Source of the DNA: Stratiolaelaps scimitus
Lineage: Eukaryota > Arthropoda > Arachnida > Mesostigmata > Laelapidae
Reading direction: 5' to 3'
Length of the DNA stretch: 64,000 nucleotides
Assembly (NCBI GenBank): GCA_019614645.1
Contig: JABWDB010000006.1
Span: forward strand, 9,424,001 to 9,488,000
Shown: positions 25,401 to 38,143 of the stretch, piece after piece
Position numbering within the stretch: position 1 is the first letter of the stretch
How the letters are laid out: each line of letters opens with the position of its first letter
Translations under genes and position numbers: made by a program
The notes under the pieces: model-generated
Database searches by the model: none
Told to the model about the DNA's origin: nothing
The model's input: only the letters and a program-made list of their open reading frames with translations

Positions 25401-28400
25401 TAGGAATTTCTAGGAATTTAGGGGGGGGGTAAGGAACGGATTCTGCTGATTTCAGTTCTCGGCTGAAAGAGTGCGGAACGTGGAACCTTACTCTGCAGCA
25501 TTCACAGGCCAGTGCTAACAGAAACCATACGAAATGGTCTCCACATATTAATTACACTACTAATAATTGTTAACAAAAAAACTGGTTAAGTTGTATCATG
25601 TGTGGTTTCTGCCAAACGTTGCTCTCACCGTATCGTACCAGATGATTTAGGGGGAATCTTCGTATTCATTTTGGCTATTTGCAATGACACTTCACCTTGA
25701 CACCGTGATGCAGGGTATCACTCGAATGATTAGGTATCCACTCGAGTAAACAAAAAATCGACAAGGCGTCATCGGCAAGCGAGGATAAAATGAAATGTCC
25801 CATTTGGAAGTGTCGCGCGCTCGTCCGTTCACCGTGCGATCATTTCAACTTGTGACAGAGTTTCACCACTCGTGAACACGAGGTCGGTCATCCCTATCGG
25901 GGAGCATTAGAAAATTCGATATCTCAAACGAAGTCTTCATTGGCTCTAGACACTGGTTCTTGTTAGGGACATGACAAATGCTCGGTGTTGGAGGACGACG
26001 CATCGACTCAGTTGTTGGCTGGCGTGAGTGACGGAATAAGACTGCGATTTGAGTGTGACCAGATATTAGTCGCTATTTTATAGGATGTTAATTCTGTCCT
26101 AAGGCTTCGAGTGTGACAGCCTTCGATTAATAAAAACCTATTAGTCGTCCTTTCTCTTATTATCTAACAGGGAGAGAATGTTTTATCTATGTTCATTTAT
26201 ATTTGTTCTACTTGAGACATAGTTCTTCCTCATTACAATTTGCTATTTATATATTTATCGAAGTATTTAAAAGGTATCGTCAGGAATCGCCAGCTATTTC
26301 ACGCTTATCGGCTTAACAAATTCACAAACATTACAAATATTATTATCCGTTGTTGTTAGCCTTCTGTACGTTTCATTATGAGTTGTTTTAAAAACGCTTC
26401 TGCGCTTATTGAGTTCTAAGTTAAATTATACTGCTCTTATCATTATTCTTGTTATCGTTTAAGCGACATATATATCTATATATATATATATATATGGTGG
26501 ATTATACTTCTGCTCGCTGAAGTGAGAAGCTGCCTATTTTTAATGTGTTTTTAAACTGATTTTTATTGCCATTATCCTGCCCGGTAAGGCCGTTGGTCTA
26601 ATTCCTCTCTTCTTCAATGACTAGTTATCAGATAGAGAATACTGGACCGGATGCTGCCACGAGGTAAATTATGGCTCGGACAATCTGAGATAGCCAAAAG
26701 ATACAAAGAGCGAAAGTGAACAAATAAGAAACCAAATGGAACAAAGCATCTTCTCACCGGAAGAGGCCATTATAGCCAAAATGACAGGCAAGCTATGTCG
26801 CGTCACGGCGAGAACGGATTTCCGACGACGACGACGACAACAACAAAAAAAAAGCACATTTTGTTGAGCCTGATCTAATTTTCACAGATGACCGCACGTT
26901 CAGACTGGTGAAATCTCCGATTTGTATTCCTATGGATCACTGTATGTTATGATCAGATGAGCGTGCCCAATGAGTGAACGGTGAGCGGAGCGGCCACGGA
27001 ACGAGATCGCGAGGCGTGCATTTCCGAATCCGGGCCATCAGTCAAATTCAATTACGTAACTCTCGCTAGCAAATTCGTTCGACGCATGCTAGATGGCTAT
27101 TGAACACAGCGACATATCAGGATAATTGGCGAAGAACGTGGTGTGAAATGCATTCGTTGCCGTGAAATTAGACATTATCTTGCAGCCCCCCCCCAGGTAA
27201 AATAGCTTCCCCTATGACAATCCTATGTGAATCTGACTGTCTATCCATTGAGATTCAAACGCGTCTTCCCTGTTCGATTTTCGGAGCGGTTCTTTCGAAA
27301 GACGGCATTTTCCAAGTGTCTGATACATTTGCCGTATCGTCATTTTGTGTTCCTGATAAGAGTTACGCTCAATTCTTACTGACACATAGCAATGAATGAC
27401 AAGCTGCGATATTCACGATTGCAATCTAGGGACGAGCATTTCGTCAAAAGGTAACATTTGCTTGTAGTTGTATAGTTCGTATAAGGCGTGCATTGCGAGG
27501 CACAAAGAGCCGGGTTTTTGCATCGTTCGTGGACAAATAATTGGCCCATTTATTGTAAACAAATTCGTCATAGCCTTATATTTATTTATTTCCCCAAAAA
27601 TTATTCACGAAACAGCTTAGTTAGTCTGGCCCGCTTTTTGGCTGGACGGCCAAAAGTGGCATTTTTTTGCGAACAAATTCCAATGAGACGAGTGTACCGG
27701 GCCAGCAGTTGGGGGATAGCTGCAATAGAGATAGCGAAATTCGTGCACAGGGGCAATCGAACAACTGCGGCAACATGATCTGGCTTGAGGTGAGATCTCT
27801 GAGCAGTTCGCTGAACTCGAGTGGGTATCGGTTCCTAAACAAAACATTGCAAATTGTAAGGCACTATATATAAGAGCAGGTTGGTTATGGCTCGCGTGTG
27901 GTGCGGGTGACGCCGAGTGCAAATCGCGAGACGGGTACGAAGAAGTCTTCTGAGACCGGATATACCCAGCTGGTAATAATAGGCCATGCGTTAAATGCAT
28001 ATAAGTGAGCGTTACAAGGTTTGGCATAGTGATGGATTTCGGGGTTTGTGTAAACTTGCTGGATTATGGAGAAAATTTACCCAACGCAAACTACACTGGC
28101 ATTGGCCGGAAGTACTCGCGGACCATGCACACCTGTGTACGATGCTGTGTGTATGTGGTACGTTTCTACTTCGAACGCTAAATAGACAACACTGGGCAGA
28201 TATAGAGTAGCATGGTCATACCAAAAGTTTCATGCTCAACGCGTTTCATGGTCAACGATTCAAAGCGTTCCACCAGACTTTCTTGAACTTCAACGCATAC
28301 TAAATTCGCCAGTTTCAGCGAACTGACCTGGCAACGTGTGCATTTTAGTAACGCAGCTTATGATACACATGGGTACCTCAGTATCAACTCACTCTTGCCC

Positions 28401-30450
28401 AAGTTTAACTTATCGTAACTTAGGCACCAGGTAACTCCGAAGGTCTCGCTATATTAGAAGTAGTTGGACGGGATTCATACTTTACCCTCATAAAAAGCCT
28501 GTCTATATTTTATTATGTCCGTTATCGATAATTATGAATTTAATAATGATAATAATAATTATTATTATTATTAAAGTGCGAGCCTAAACAACGCAAATTG
28601 AGAACCGCCTCTACGAGGTTATTATGTACCACAGAGACAATCCCCTGTTCTATGTTCCTTTAGTAGCGGTTTATTTTCGCTTTTTTAGCAGAATTTGAGT
28701 AGAAGCGGAACAATATAATTATAAGTTTTAATATATATAAATAAATATTTCGTATTATGACGTACTTAGTTCCATGGAACCTGATTCGACCTGTGTGTTT
28801 ATTAATTTATTCATTCATATTGCGTCTTATTGAGGGAACTGCAGTTTCGCAATGCCCAAGTTCACGTTAAATAGAAAGTCACATAATTAAAACATCGTAG
28901 TTACAGTAAGGCACCTCATGCCCGAAGAGTGAATGACTCAGAATATCTAGTGTATGCAATATACCATTGGACAAGGGTATTCACGACAAGGTTTTATTTA
29001 CTTCTGAACTCCCAGCTGAGCCGAGTTTCGTCACATCCCTTGTGATATGCAGATGTCCGTGAAAGACCCTCTACGGTTTCTTCCAAAGACTGCCCGAAGG
29101 CCATCGTTCTGATCAACCTTCGAAGTATCGCGTTGTAGGTACTGGCCCAAATCGAGATCCCGTTACTCAATAGAGGAATCAGTAGTATATTCTAGATGGA
29201 GAGATGACATTCGACTGGAAACCCCTCACTCTCGGGCACGCCTTATGGCGACAATTACAGCATAATAGAATTTAGGCATCAAGATTCCCAAGTGATCAAT
29301 GCCACTTAAGTGTTTTACGTATGACAGGACTAAGTAATAAGTGATTCGACCTAATCTTTCACGCCCATTTTCAATTCGGCGTTATCGCTCTCTGATATTC
29401 TGTAGCACGTTATTAGACATGCATTTTAGTGTTTGCCTAACTTAGGGTAAGCCTCTGTAATGGACTATACTGCCAGATCATCTGGATTACGTCATGTTTT
29501 TCGATGGCTTCCGAATTATTTTGACAATTCAATTTTTTTCGCATCAAATGCCAATCCAATTTTTTACTCAAAAGCCTGTCAAACATTTTTGAATTAGCTA
29601 CATTCGAAAGCTGCTTGTCGAGGCTGCTTTATGATCATTTTTCAACTCACCTCGAATACAATTTCTAAGACTACGCAAGCTACAAGGCAAATGTAGGTCT
29701 GACTGACAGAATGCCGAATAAGCTAGGTATTGTGTATACCTAATCAACTTCTGTTCACTAAGTGAAAAACATCGTTTGCTTGAGCTTCTATAACCACTTT
29801 GCTTAGAGATTTCACAAAAACTTCACCGCTTCTGCGATAGAATAGTGACGAAGTTATTCTCTTAACTACATGTGATTTACTACGTGCGGCCTATGGTAGA
29901 GTTGTAATTAGTGTTGTCCACCACCGTGACCTGTTCTCCACCGTTCTACCGGGAAGACCTTTAGCTGGGATACAGATGTTGAGAGGTTTCACCTTTTGCG
30001 ACAAAGAAATCTTCAAAAAAAAACTCAATGCTTGAATGTTTCTAGAAGCACCAGGATTTTCGTTGTGTACAATATACCGGATCGTTAAGAAGTCATCGTT
30101 AAGTGTTTAAGGTTACTGGGATAGTTACGAGTCAGTTTAACTACAACCTTTTTTAATCACAATTAGTGACAAAGTTATCCGCAACTTCAGTTTCTCACCT
30201 CCACATTAGTTTTTCCCCGCGATTTGTTGCGTACCGTCGGAGGTAAGTCGTACGGTAGCATAACAATATCGAATGGTTTTCAACCCCAGAAAAGTGCTTT
30301 CTGGCTGAAAATCTAGTGTTTGATATTTTCCACATAGCGAATACTCAGAGCCATATACCAACGCATTTATGTTATATATACAAGAAAAGGCTTTTCGATT
30401 ACTATTAATATCGTCATGCATCAAGCATATTCATATGATAAGCTCGTCTT
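22450..30450. other. 8-kb intergenic stretch, no supported gene
   Basis: It has a GC-richer part at 22500-23750 with CAG and CAA triplet runs (23149-23166, 23320-23370), which resembles an arthropod 5' UTR or regulatory region. After that it is ordinary AT-rich DNA. ORFs such as 24488-24901 (+), 28027-27617 (-) and 22991-22545 (-) show no domain, no splice context and no codon bias. A G-run occupies 25422-25429 and a (TA)n tract 26469-26495. I cannot name any gene here. Confidence 0.5.
28538..28575. repeat. AAT/ATT self-complementary repeat
   Basis: TAATGATAATAATAATTATTATTATTATTA: an (AAT)n half followed by its reverse complement, able to form a hairpin. The same arrangement recurs at 55201-55247. 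Confidence 0.9.
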
Positions 30451-30799
30451 TTTGTGCGACAGAGCAGTTCGACTAAGTTTCGAACTAGATGGAGAACGGC
30501 AACCGTTCACTCTTTCCTGGCCAGCAAACACGCCACTTTGACTAGAAGTATCGGAGTGACGCTGGGAATGAGCATCTCAGCAAAGCTCCAGCTGACTAAT
30601 GGCGTGTCCCAGAGATATTGTTATCCGTGCGCCGCCCGCTCTGTTCGACACTTCGTGACAACCTGTTTTGGCCGAAAGTTCAGGCCCTCTGCCTGGCCGT
30701 CATGGAGGGCCTTCGGCTCATTCTCTGATACGACGTTACCCTGAGCTCGGGTCCTGGCCACTGACACCAACTGCATACACATAGACTTCGTAGTTGGTA

Positions 30800-31056
30800 C
30801 TGGCGGCAGCGGCTGCGGCGGCGGCGGCGGCGGTGGTGGTGGTCGGTATAGGACCCTTAGTATTGTGCTCATCGTATGCGCTCTGCACTCCCGGCACTTC
30901 AGGGTAGTGCGCTGCTCGTGGGTAGGTGCCAGCCACGGTGAGTGCTTGGTGGTGGTGTTGGAGTCCGGGTGGTGGGCTCAGGGCAGCGGCCGGCCTGTGC
31001 TCGCGGTGCTCGCTGGTGACTGAGCAGTTGTTGCTGATAGTTGTTGCGGCGCGACG
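30800..31056 (+). promoter_or_regulatory. GC-rich torsin upstream region
   Basis: The DNA upstream of the torsin ATG is unusually GC-rich and includes a (GGC)n(GGT)n tract at 30808-30842. This is consistent with a CpG-rich promoter and 5' UTR. Minus-strand ORFs here (31065-30736 and others) are Pro/Ala/His-rich shadows of the low-complexity sequence. Confidence 0.4.
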
Positions 31057-34000
31057 ATGCGGCAACCGTGGCCGAGCGCGACATGTGGAGCGTGCATGTT
31101 GCTGGGAGCTCTGATCGTCCTTCCAGGGCCATCGGATGCAATCGAGCCGGTGTCACTCACCGCGGGCGGTGTGGGATTAGCCGTGTCGGCAGGATTCGCG
31201 TTCTACAACTCGTTACGCTGCAAATACGAGGAGTGCTGCTCGGAGCCGTGGATTCGCAAGATCAGTAAGTGAAGTAAGGGAGCGGGTGTCGATCGGGATC
31301 GATCGTTAACCAAGCGACGAGGGAAACACAAGATTTGACAAGAGAGACAGAGAGAGAGAGAGATATATAAACTATCGCGCCAAAACCGTGAAACTCTTCG
31401 AATACGAAGTCAAAAGCATTGTTCGTTGCGCAACGGCGTCGGCGACGACGGCGGATGGCAATACGTGTACGACATTTGTATCGCAGTTCGGTAGTGATGA
31501 TGGCCGATCGGCTAAGAATAATCTCTATGTTCGCTGTCTGTGTGTTGCAGAGTGTTCCGCATCGGGTAAAGGAAGCAAGGACGTGAAGGACAGTGAGTAA
31601 TGCGCCCTATAACATAGTCGTAGTTTGTATCCGTAGTGGCTGTAGAGTTGCCTTCGTACGCGAGCGGGCTATCGAGCGGCGCGAGCGATTCACAAATAGA
31701 AGTTCGTCTTGCCGATGTCGGGTAGAGGAGACGTCGCGACATCGCTTGTTTGTGGGTTCGTGTGTTTTGCCGAACGCGTGTAAAAAACCCTTTGTAGAAA
31801 ATCGGTTTCGAAGACACTGTTCTGCCTCTTGCTCTCTGGCGATCGAGCGACGATCAAATCCTCGATGGATCGTGCGCTTATCATGGGGCAAGGAGGAGCT
31901 CCCAAATGGTTTGAGAATGGTGCGAATGATACAGTTCTTGTAGAAATTTGTTTGCATGCCTTCTTCTTTTTTTTGGTAAGTTCTTATAAGAAGCAATGTC
32001 TCCTCGCGAGAGATCACATGGTACGGAGGTCGATGAAGGTACCATCGTATGTACTGGCAAAGGGTCACTTCGTGAGGATTTGCCGTTAGTCGGCTCTCAA
32101 CGGGGGGGGGGGGGGGGTTTCTGATACGGCGCGATATTATTGACCGCGAAGTTGATCGCCGCTGATATTCAGATAGAATGCGATGACTGATTTGGCGTGT
32201 GTCCATTGCTGATGTCAACAGGTTTCGTGTAAAGCTATAACACTTACCAGTTGTTTGTAAAAGTGTGTAACTTCCCCTATATATTTATTCCAAATACTCG
32301 ATATAGAAATGACATCCTGCCTCTCATCCCAAGCTGGATCTTGTTAAGTTCCTGCAAAAAGGGCCCACGTCGCCGAAAAGATCAGTTTCTCGTGTGTGTG
32401 AGTGTGCGTGTAGCAGGCGGCACTCTCCGTGCATCAGATTATGATTCACATCTTATGGTGAAAGTCGTCGATTGTTGCGTGCATCAACATTCAGAATGAA
32501 CGACTGTGCACGTGATATACACGACCGTACAGGAAGATACTTTGCCACCTCCGAACCCCCACCAAGAAAGGGTAGCTAGTCAAATTGCGGCGGATAGCTT
32601 CACGGTAATGTTCCTTACTAGGGGTTTTTTTTAATGGTAATTCAACCTAGCTACCTGCATTGGCTCTTCGCCCTCCCCTGCCTTCCTGTTATTTAACTTT
32701 GTGCCTTTGATCATTCGAGCCTCTCATTGTATCAGCACTGCGTATGGATGGAGCATCCTCTGGACTTCCGATCTTCTACCCATTTGATTCTGCTGCGCGT
32801 GGATCAGATCGAGTATAAGTCTGTATGAGAACGCGTGTGCGTATGTGTCTTTGTACATACGTGTTCGCACACAGGCGAGAATACACCGGGGTCTGTCGCA
32901 TAATATCGTCTTCACCTTGCTATCGTCTTCCTGTAAGGAGTGCCATCGCCAGCTCTCATTCGCCGGAGTACCTACACGAACGACTCACAGGCTTCTCACA
33001 TAGTCTGGCCTGAGTCTCGTCCGAGGAGACTGACCAAGTGCGCTAAGAATATCGACAAAGCCCCTGACGCTGCTGTTACTGCTGTTGGGTTGGCCGCCCG
33101 GCCCGCCGGTCATAGCCATCTGCCTTTGACTCGCTGATTCTGTCGCCATCGCTTATATGCCCTTAAAGTTTTGGACACAGGGCTGGTTCTGTGGCTTAGC
33201 GCTCTCCTCGTAGAGACGTTCTGCGAGCAGAGCCTACAGCTCTCTCGATCGCCAGTTCCGTCGGCGGTATTCTCGTGCATGCAGGGAGACCACAAAACTG
33301 TCTCCCACCGCGAAGCGCAGAGCAGAGCGACACCGTGCTTGTATATTACATCCAAGTTAGAGCCGGGCGGGCGCTGCATGGTCTAAGCCTTGTTTTGGCC
33401 TGAACGCGAGATGGCCGAAAAGCGACCGCGGCTGAGGTCGTCTCAATCAGCATCTCTCTAACGCACAGCTCATGCGGTACCAGTCAAGTCTTTTTGGCAC
33501 TAGAGCGTTTGATTGGACGCCTCTGTTGCAGTAATATGCTACACAGGTGTCTGCATTGTGTGTGATGCCATATGTTAATTATGAATTAAAAGAGAAAACA
33601 TAGCAAATCGTACTGACCCCATCTCATCGGATTAATTCTTAGAAAACATAATACAATAAGGTCGTGATGACAGGGTGGCATAAAACCTGCCATAAAACCT
33701 ACCAATTGTATGATTTGCATTATCTCGATTTACATTTTTCTTAACTACCTAGGTTGAACGGGTTTAAGTTGCTATGGGAGGCCAGACCGCCGGCCACACG
33801 CCGCCATAACATCAGCCTTTTATCCCATACTGTTCTCAGGTGTGCACGCTATTTCGGACGCGTTTTGACCGCCTGAGTCACCACAGTGCACTAACCATTC
33901 CCCTCATCCATAAACAAACAAGAGAAAAAAAATCGTTTTTGACCGGTTCCAATGTCACAGCGACTGAAGTTGCATCATATTCCGACTCCTCATAATCCAT

Positions 34001-35683
34001 TCGTATATAAACATGTAATTCATAACTTTATGTAGGTGGATCCAGTTGCCGTTGTAGCTCTCAGGTTACGGATCCACCTATGATTGTCTTGGTGAGACAC
34101 CTTTAAACTAATGCAAATGCTTGCGAGTCTCTGTCGCCCCAATCACAAATGGTCATTGCCTTTTATATCTGTTCGTAGAACGAACGGCCCGGCCAGTCAT
34201 AATGCGACACTTGTCACTAATAACCAGCATCACTGTGTGACCTTCCTTCTTAACTGTTTCATCAAATATATATTCAGCTGTTGACATAAAGTTAATATGA
34301 TTTATCTACATAATAATGCTATTTTCGGTAATCGCATTTATAATAATAATAATAATTAATAAAAAGAAAACGATTTAAAATCGACCTCAAAGCTGTGTGA
34401 AGTGAAAATACCTAACAATATAAAATATAGCCCGCGAATGATGACCTACAATTAGATACCTAATTACAATTCGTCTAATCATATGTTGCCCTAATAGTAA
34501 TGATAATCCACATCATGACAATTTCGTAATGCTGGTTGATGCTGATGGTGCGGATTTGTCACTAACATTTGTAGTGTTCTGTTGCATGTTTAGAGAAGCC
34601 CCCATCAGAGGATGACTACGGATGTAAGTTGCACTCGTCAAACTTCCTCTTTCACTAGATGCAAATAATTTCATTCATGCACATATATGTCATATCTATC
34701 TATGTATATATATATGTATAGATACACATGTATACATATATAGTTTTACTAGTATACGTGTGTATGTTCGTGCTCAAGTTCCTAACGATTTAATACCGGA
34801 TACAAATAGCTATTGTGTTTTGACAGGCTATTTTTTTAGCAGAGACCATTAAATGTGTTTAGCAATTGAAGGTTAGCACAGTGGGCGTTTTCTCTTAACC
34901 GCGAATTGCGCGTTCCTACTGTCCGTGATTAGGACAGCTTGCATGCGATGGACACGTCAGCTTTCCTGTGTGACTCTATGATGTGGCCTTCCTCTCGAGT
35001 CAACTATGTCCACATGTTTACGTCCAACTTCGAACAAAATCATTTATTCGTCAGTTAATCATGTAGGCACGAATGGTCCTAAATAACGCAGTCTGAACCA
35101 ATGTAAACTTGCAATATTCTTGTAGCACACACACTTACTTGCTTATCTTGAGGTTTTAAGGGATCCTCCGTTGCAATTGAAGCAACGTCGTAGTTCGAAT
35201 TAATTTGTTAATTAATCAGTCTAAAGCATAGGCTACCTGGATGGATAGCGCAGGAAAAAAAGCCATAATTAAACGGTGCAATACCATCCAAGTACATTAT
35301 TACGGGAAACACGCATAATATTGCCTTGCTGTTCCACCCCTAATGCTGTAGCGACCCAATACAATATACTGGTATCAAGTAGCTGATCTCTCTACCTGTG
35401 ATGTTAGCGTTCATGCACCCTCATTCGGGTGAGATCATTGTTCCCCAAAGGCAGCGTCGGTCGACATAACAACTTCATTAATCACTGCAACCTATTGGCG
35501 CTTGTTCTCACGCAATAGAAGTGAAGCCTCGCTATCGCATGGCAGCGATACGGGCAAAAGACAGCAAGATTATTTGTTTGGCCACAGTATAGAAGCAGTG
35601 GCTGCTAATCAGATCCAAACACAAAACGCATAATGACGTTCGTTACACGAATGCGTAACAGAACTATCGTAAACTATTGCCTG

Positions 35684-35753
<70 letters not shown>

Positions 35754-36257
35754 GAGTTCAGCAGACATTTCGAGTCCGGAAGTAAATAGTCCTACCACTT
35801 CGGTGATTTCACCGGTTCGTATTTTATCGAGATACTTCGCATCTGTTCCCTTAGAAAGCACACGTTTATCGTCCGATCTAATAGTGTTGTTATACCCTGC
35901 ACCGTTGTCTATCTATCTATCGCCTCGTCCGTGGTGATGGAGTAGACCTTGAGCACGTTCTCAAACAGAGCCTCCATGGACAACCGCTCGTCTATGCCTC
36001 TGTCCCTGGCGCCATTGCGCAACACCTGTGCAATTCGAGCCCGAAGAAAGCCCTCGTTATGTCGTTCCACGGCTGGACCGGAGGTGGAAAGAACTACGCG
36101 TCGATGATTCTCGCTAACTACCTCTACAAGAACGGTCTCAACTCCGACTTCGTGAAACTCTACGTGTCCACCCTTCATTTTCCCCACCAGGACGAGATCG
36201 GCCGATACAAGGTATGTGGGAGAACATTTGATCGTCCACTGGAAAGGAGAGCGTATG

Positions 36258-36291
<34 letters not shown>

Positions 36292-38143
36292 AATAAGAAC
36301 TATGACAAATCGCTATCCGGTGAGCAATCGCGCCCCGAGAGTCGTTAGCTCGAATAACGCCCAATCGAGGAAGAAGTCTCATAATGTTGAGAAGTGAGCG
36401 GCCTCGTGAGGATACCTAATGCTATGGCCACATCCCATATTTGTGAAACTAGGAGCGTAATGGCCTCCAGATGGTCTCGAATAGCTGATCATGGCTTGGT
36501 GTGGCAACGATAGACAAGTTCATGCCGCTCCGAGAGCGTAGACCAATCCATTCTAGATTCGTTGGGATGTAAGTTTTTCTCTAAAACAAACCTAAATGGT
36601 GGTTAGCTAAGGAGTACCAATTGTTACGATTTGAATGGAGATTGTGTTCCTTGACGCACCTTGAATCAATTTAACGAACCCTTGTTGACTGGAAATCAAG
36701 CATATGTCTTGATAATTGATCATCAAACAATCGTATTGCTTAAAATGCTAACGAAGCTTCTCGAGTCTCAACATGCGACATATACTGCTTGGTGTCCTTT
36801 CGAAAGAGGAAATGTATTGACCCACGTAGTGCAGTTTCCGCTATTTCACACGCTTTATTTGCTATAAAGACAGTGAAATTAAAATTTATCCCTGAAATCA
36901 GGTCGCTCGTTATAGATATTATATTTAGTTCCTTTGTTAGTCTGAACTGAAGGAATCGCTCTTCCAAGTCGCCTTTTTTCCGCTCCACTTTGTTGCTTGG
37001 GCCAACTAAAATATGATACGACGGTAATTAACGATCCTCGAATGTGTCATTGATTACAGCGCAAGCTTCAAAAAGAAATCGTAGAGCAGGTGAAGAAATG
37101 CCCCCGTTCGATGTTCATCTTCGACGAAATTGACAAGATGCCGGCGGGATTGATTGACATTATCAAGCCATTCCTGGACTTCCACACCTCCCTTGACGGA
37201 GTTGATTATCGGAAGTGCATCTTTGTCTTTCTCTCGAATACCGCCGGTGACCTCATCGCTAGACAAGCACTCACATATTGGAAAGACGGTATTGACCGCA
37301 ACAGGATTGCGCTCAAGGCAAGTTCGAATAAATTTCCATTAACATCGATAATAAATCGTCAATTGGTGAAGTCTACATTGCCAGCTCAGTTCTACAAATA
37401 GTGCAGAGATCTGGTAATCCCACTAATTGTGACCGTTGTCATGTTGCCCTAAGCAGGACATGGAGTCGGTGATTGGATTGGGCAGCTTTAACGAAAAGGG
37501 CGGCCTGTACCGTGCGGATATTGTGGACAAGAACCTTATTGATGTCTTCGTGCCGTTCCTGCCGCTCGAGAAGAGGCAGATCAACCAGTGCATCCGCGAC
37601 GATTTCCATCGTAAAAACGTCGAGCCAACCAAGAGGATGGTACGTACTAAGGAGGACGTATTGTGCGCAAATGGCACGAACGACGATCGGGTTGCCTCCT
37701 GGAAAACTCACTGTTTCAGAATGGATAATCATTTATAATAATAATAATAATAGTATAATAATAATAGTAGTAATAATAGTAATAAAATGGATACAATAAT
37801 GTATAAAATGTCCAATGCGAGACCGTTTATCCGAGCCTCGTTAGGAGCCTTGTAAAGGTAAAGGTAAGCTATATTGATTTATTAAAGGAACTGAATGAAC
37901 CACCGCTTTCGTGGTGACGGAGCGTCGTTTATCAAACTACAAACGGTGTATCGATGCAAAATTGACATTGCCTAATGATCATGTTATTGCCTTCAACAGG
38001 TTGAGGCTATCGCCGAAGAGCTCGAATATATCCCGCAGGAGTTTCAGCTGTACTCATCGACCGGCTGCAAGAAAGTTCAACATAAGGTGCAGCAATACCT
38101 TCACGGCGGGGTCAGTGCTGAGGAGGACAGTGACGAAGATTAG
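31057..38143 (+). CDS. Torsin: Torsin (ER-lumenal AAA+ ATPase)
   Basis: Seven exons join in phase: 31057-31264, 31551-31592, 34594-34623, 35943-36211, 37060-37317, 37457-37639 and 38000-38143 (1134 nt, 377 residues). Residues 1-28 look like a signal peptide. They are followed by the torsin membrane-associated segment beginning IEPVSLTAGGVGLAV and ending YEECC. Two microexons (42 and 30 nt) encode a charged Lys/Ser/Asp linker at residues 70-94. The Walker A GWTGGGKN at 137-144 has the torsin-specific Asn where other AAA+ proteins have Thr or Ser. Walker B FIFDEIDK is at 202-209, the sensor region FLSNTAGD follows, and GCK (352-354) is the torsin C-terminal sensor 2 motif. Torsins act in the ER and nuclear envelope and need LAP1/LULL1-type activators. 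Intron 5 uses a GC donor (AAG|GCAAGT). The protein is about 40 residues longer than human torsinA. Confidence 0.96.
34033..34080. repeat. Inverted repeat with perfect 11-bp arms
   Basis: TAGGTGGATCC (34033-34043) and its exact reverse complement GGATCCACCTA (34070-34080) flank a 26-bp spacer in torsin intron 2. It could be a small hairpin element or the remnant ends of a MITE. Confidence 0.85.
35686..35752. repeat. Long pure (TA)n microsatellite
   Basis: More than 30 uninterrupted TA units in torsin intron 3. A shorter tract lies at 36260-36288 in intron 4. Confidence 0.98.
37735..37790. repeat. (AAT/AGT)n trinucleotide repeat
   Basis: A degenerate TAA/TAG triplet run in torsin intron 6, 96 bases past the donor. 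Confidence 0.9.

Noticed and set aside
30736..31065. A minus-strand ORF with poly-Ala and poly-Thr.
   Set aside because: It is a shadow of the GGC/GGT repeat upstream of torsin.
32101..32118. A poly-G run as a possible regulatory quadruplex.
   Set aside because: It is a single homopolymer without the spaced G-tract pattern and is prone to sequencing error. No supporting context.
31607..32218. A 203-residue minus-strand ORF, the longest in the window.
   Set aside because: It has no domain or signal and is Arg/Ser/Thr-rich without codon bias. It lies in torsin intron 2 and ends in a poly-C (plus poly-G) run.
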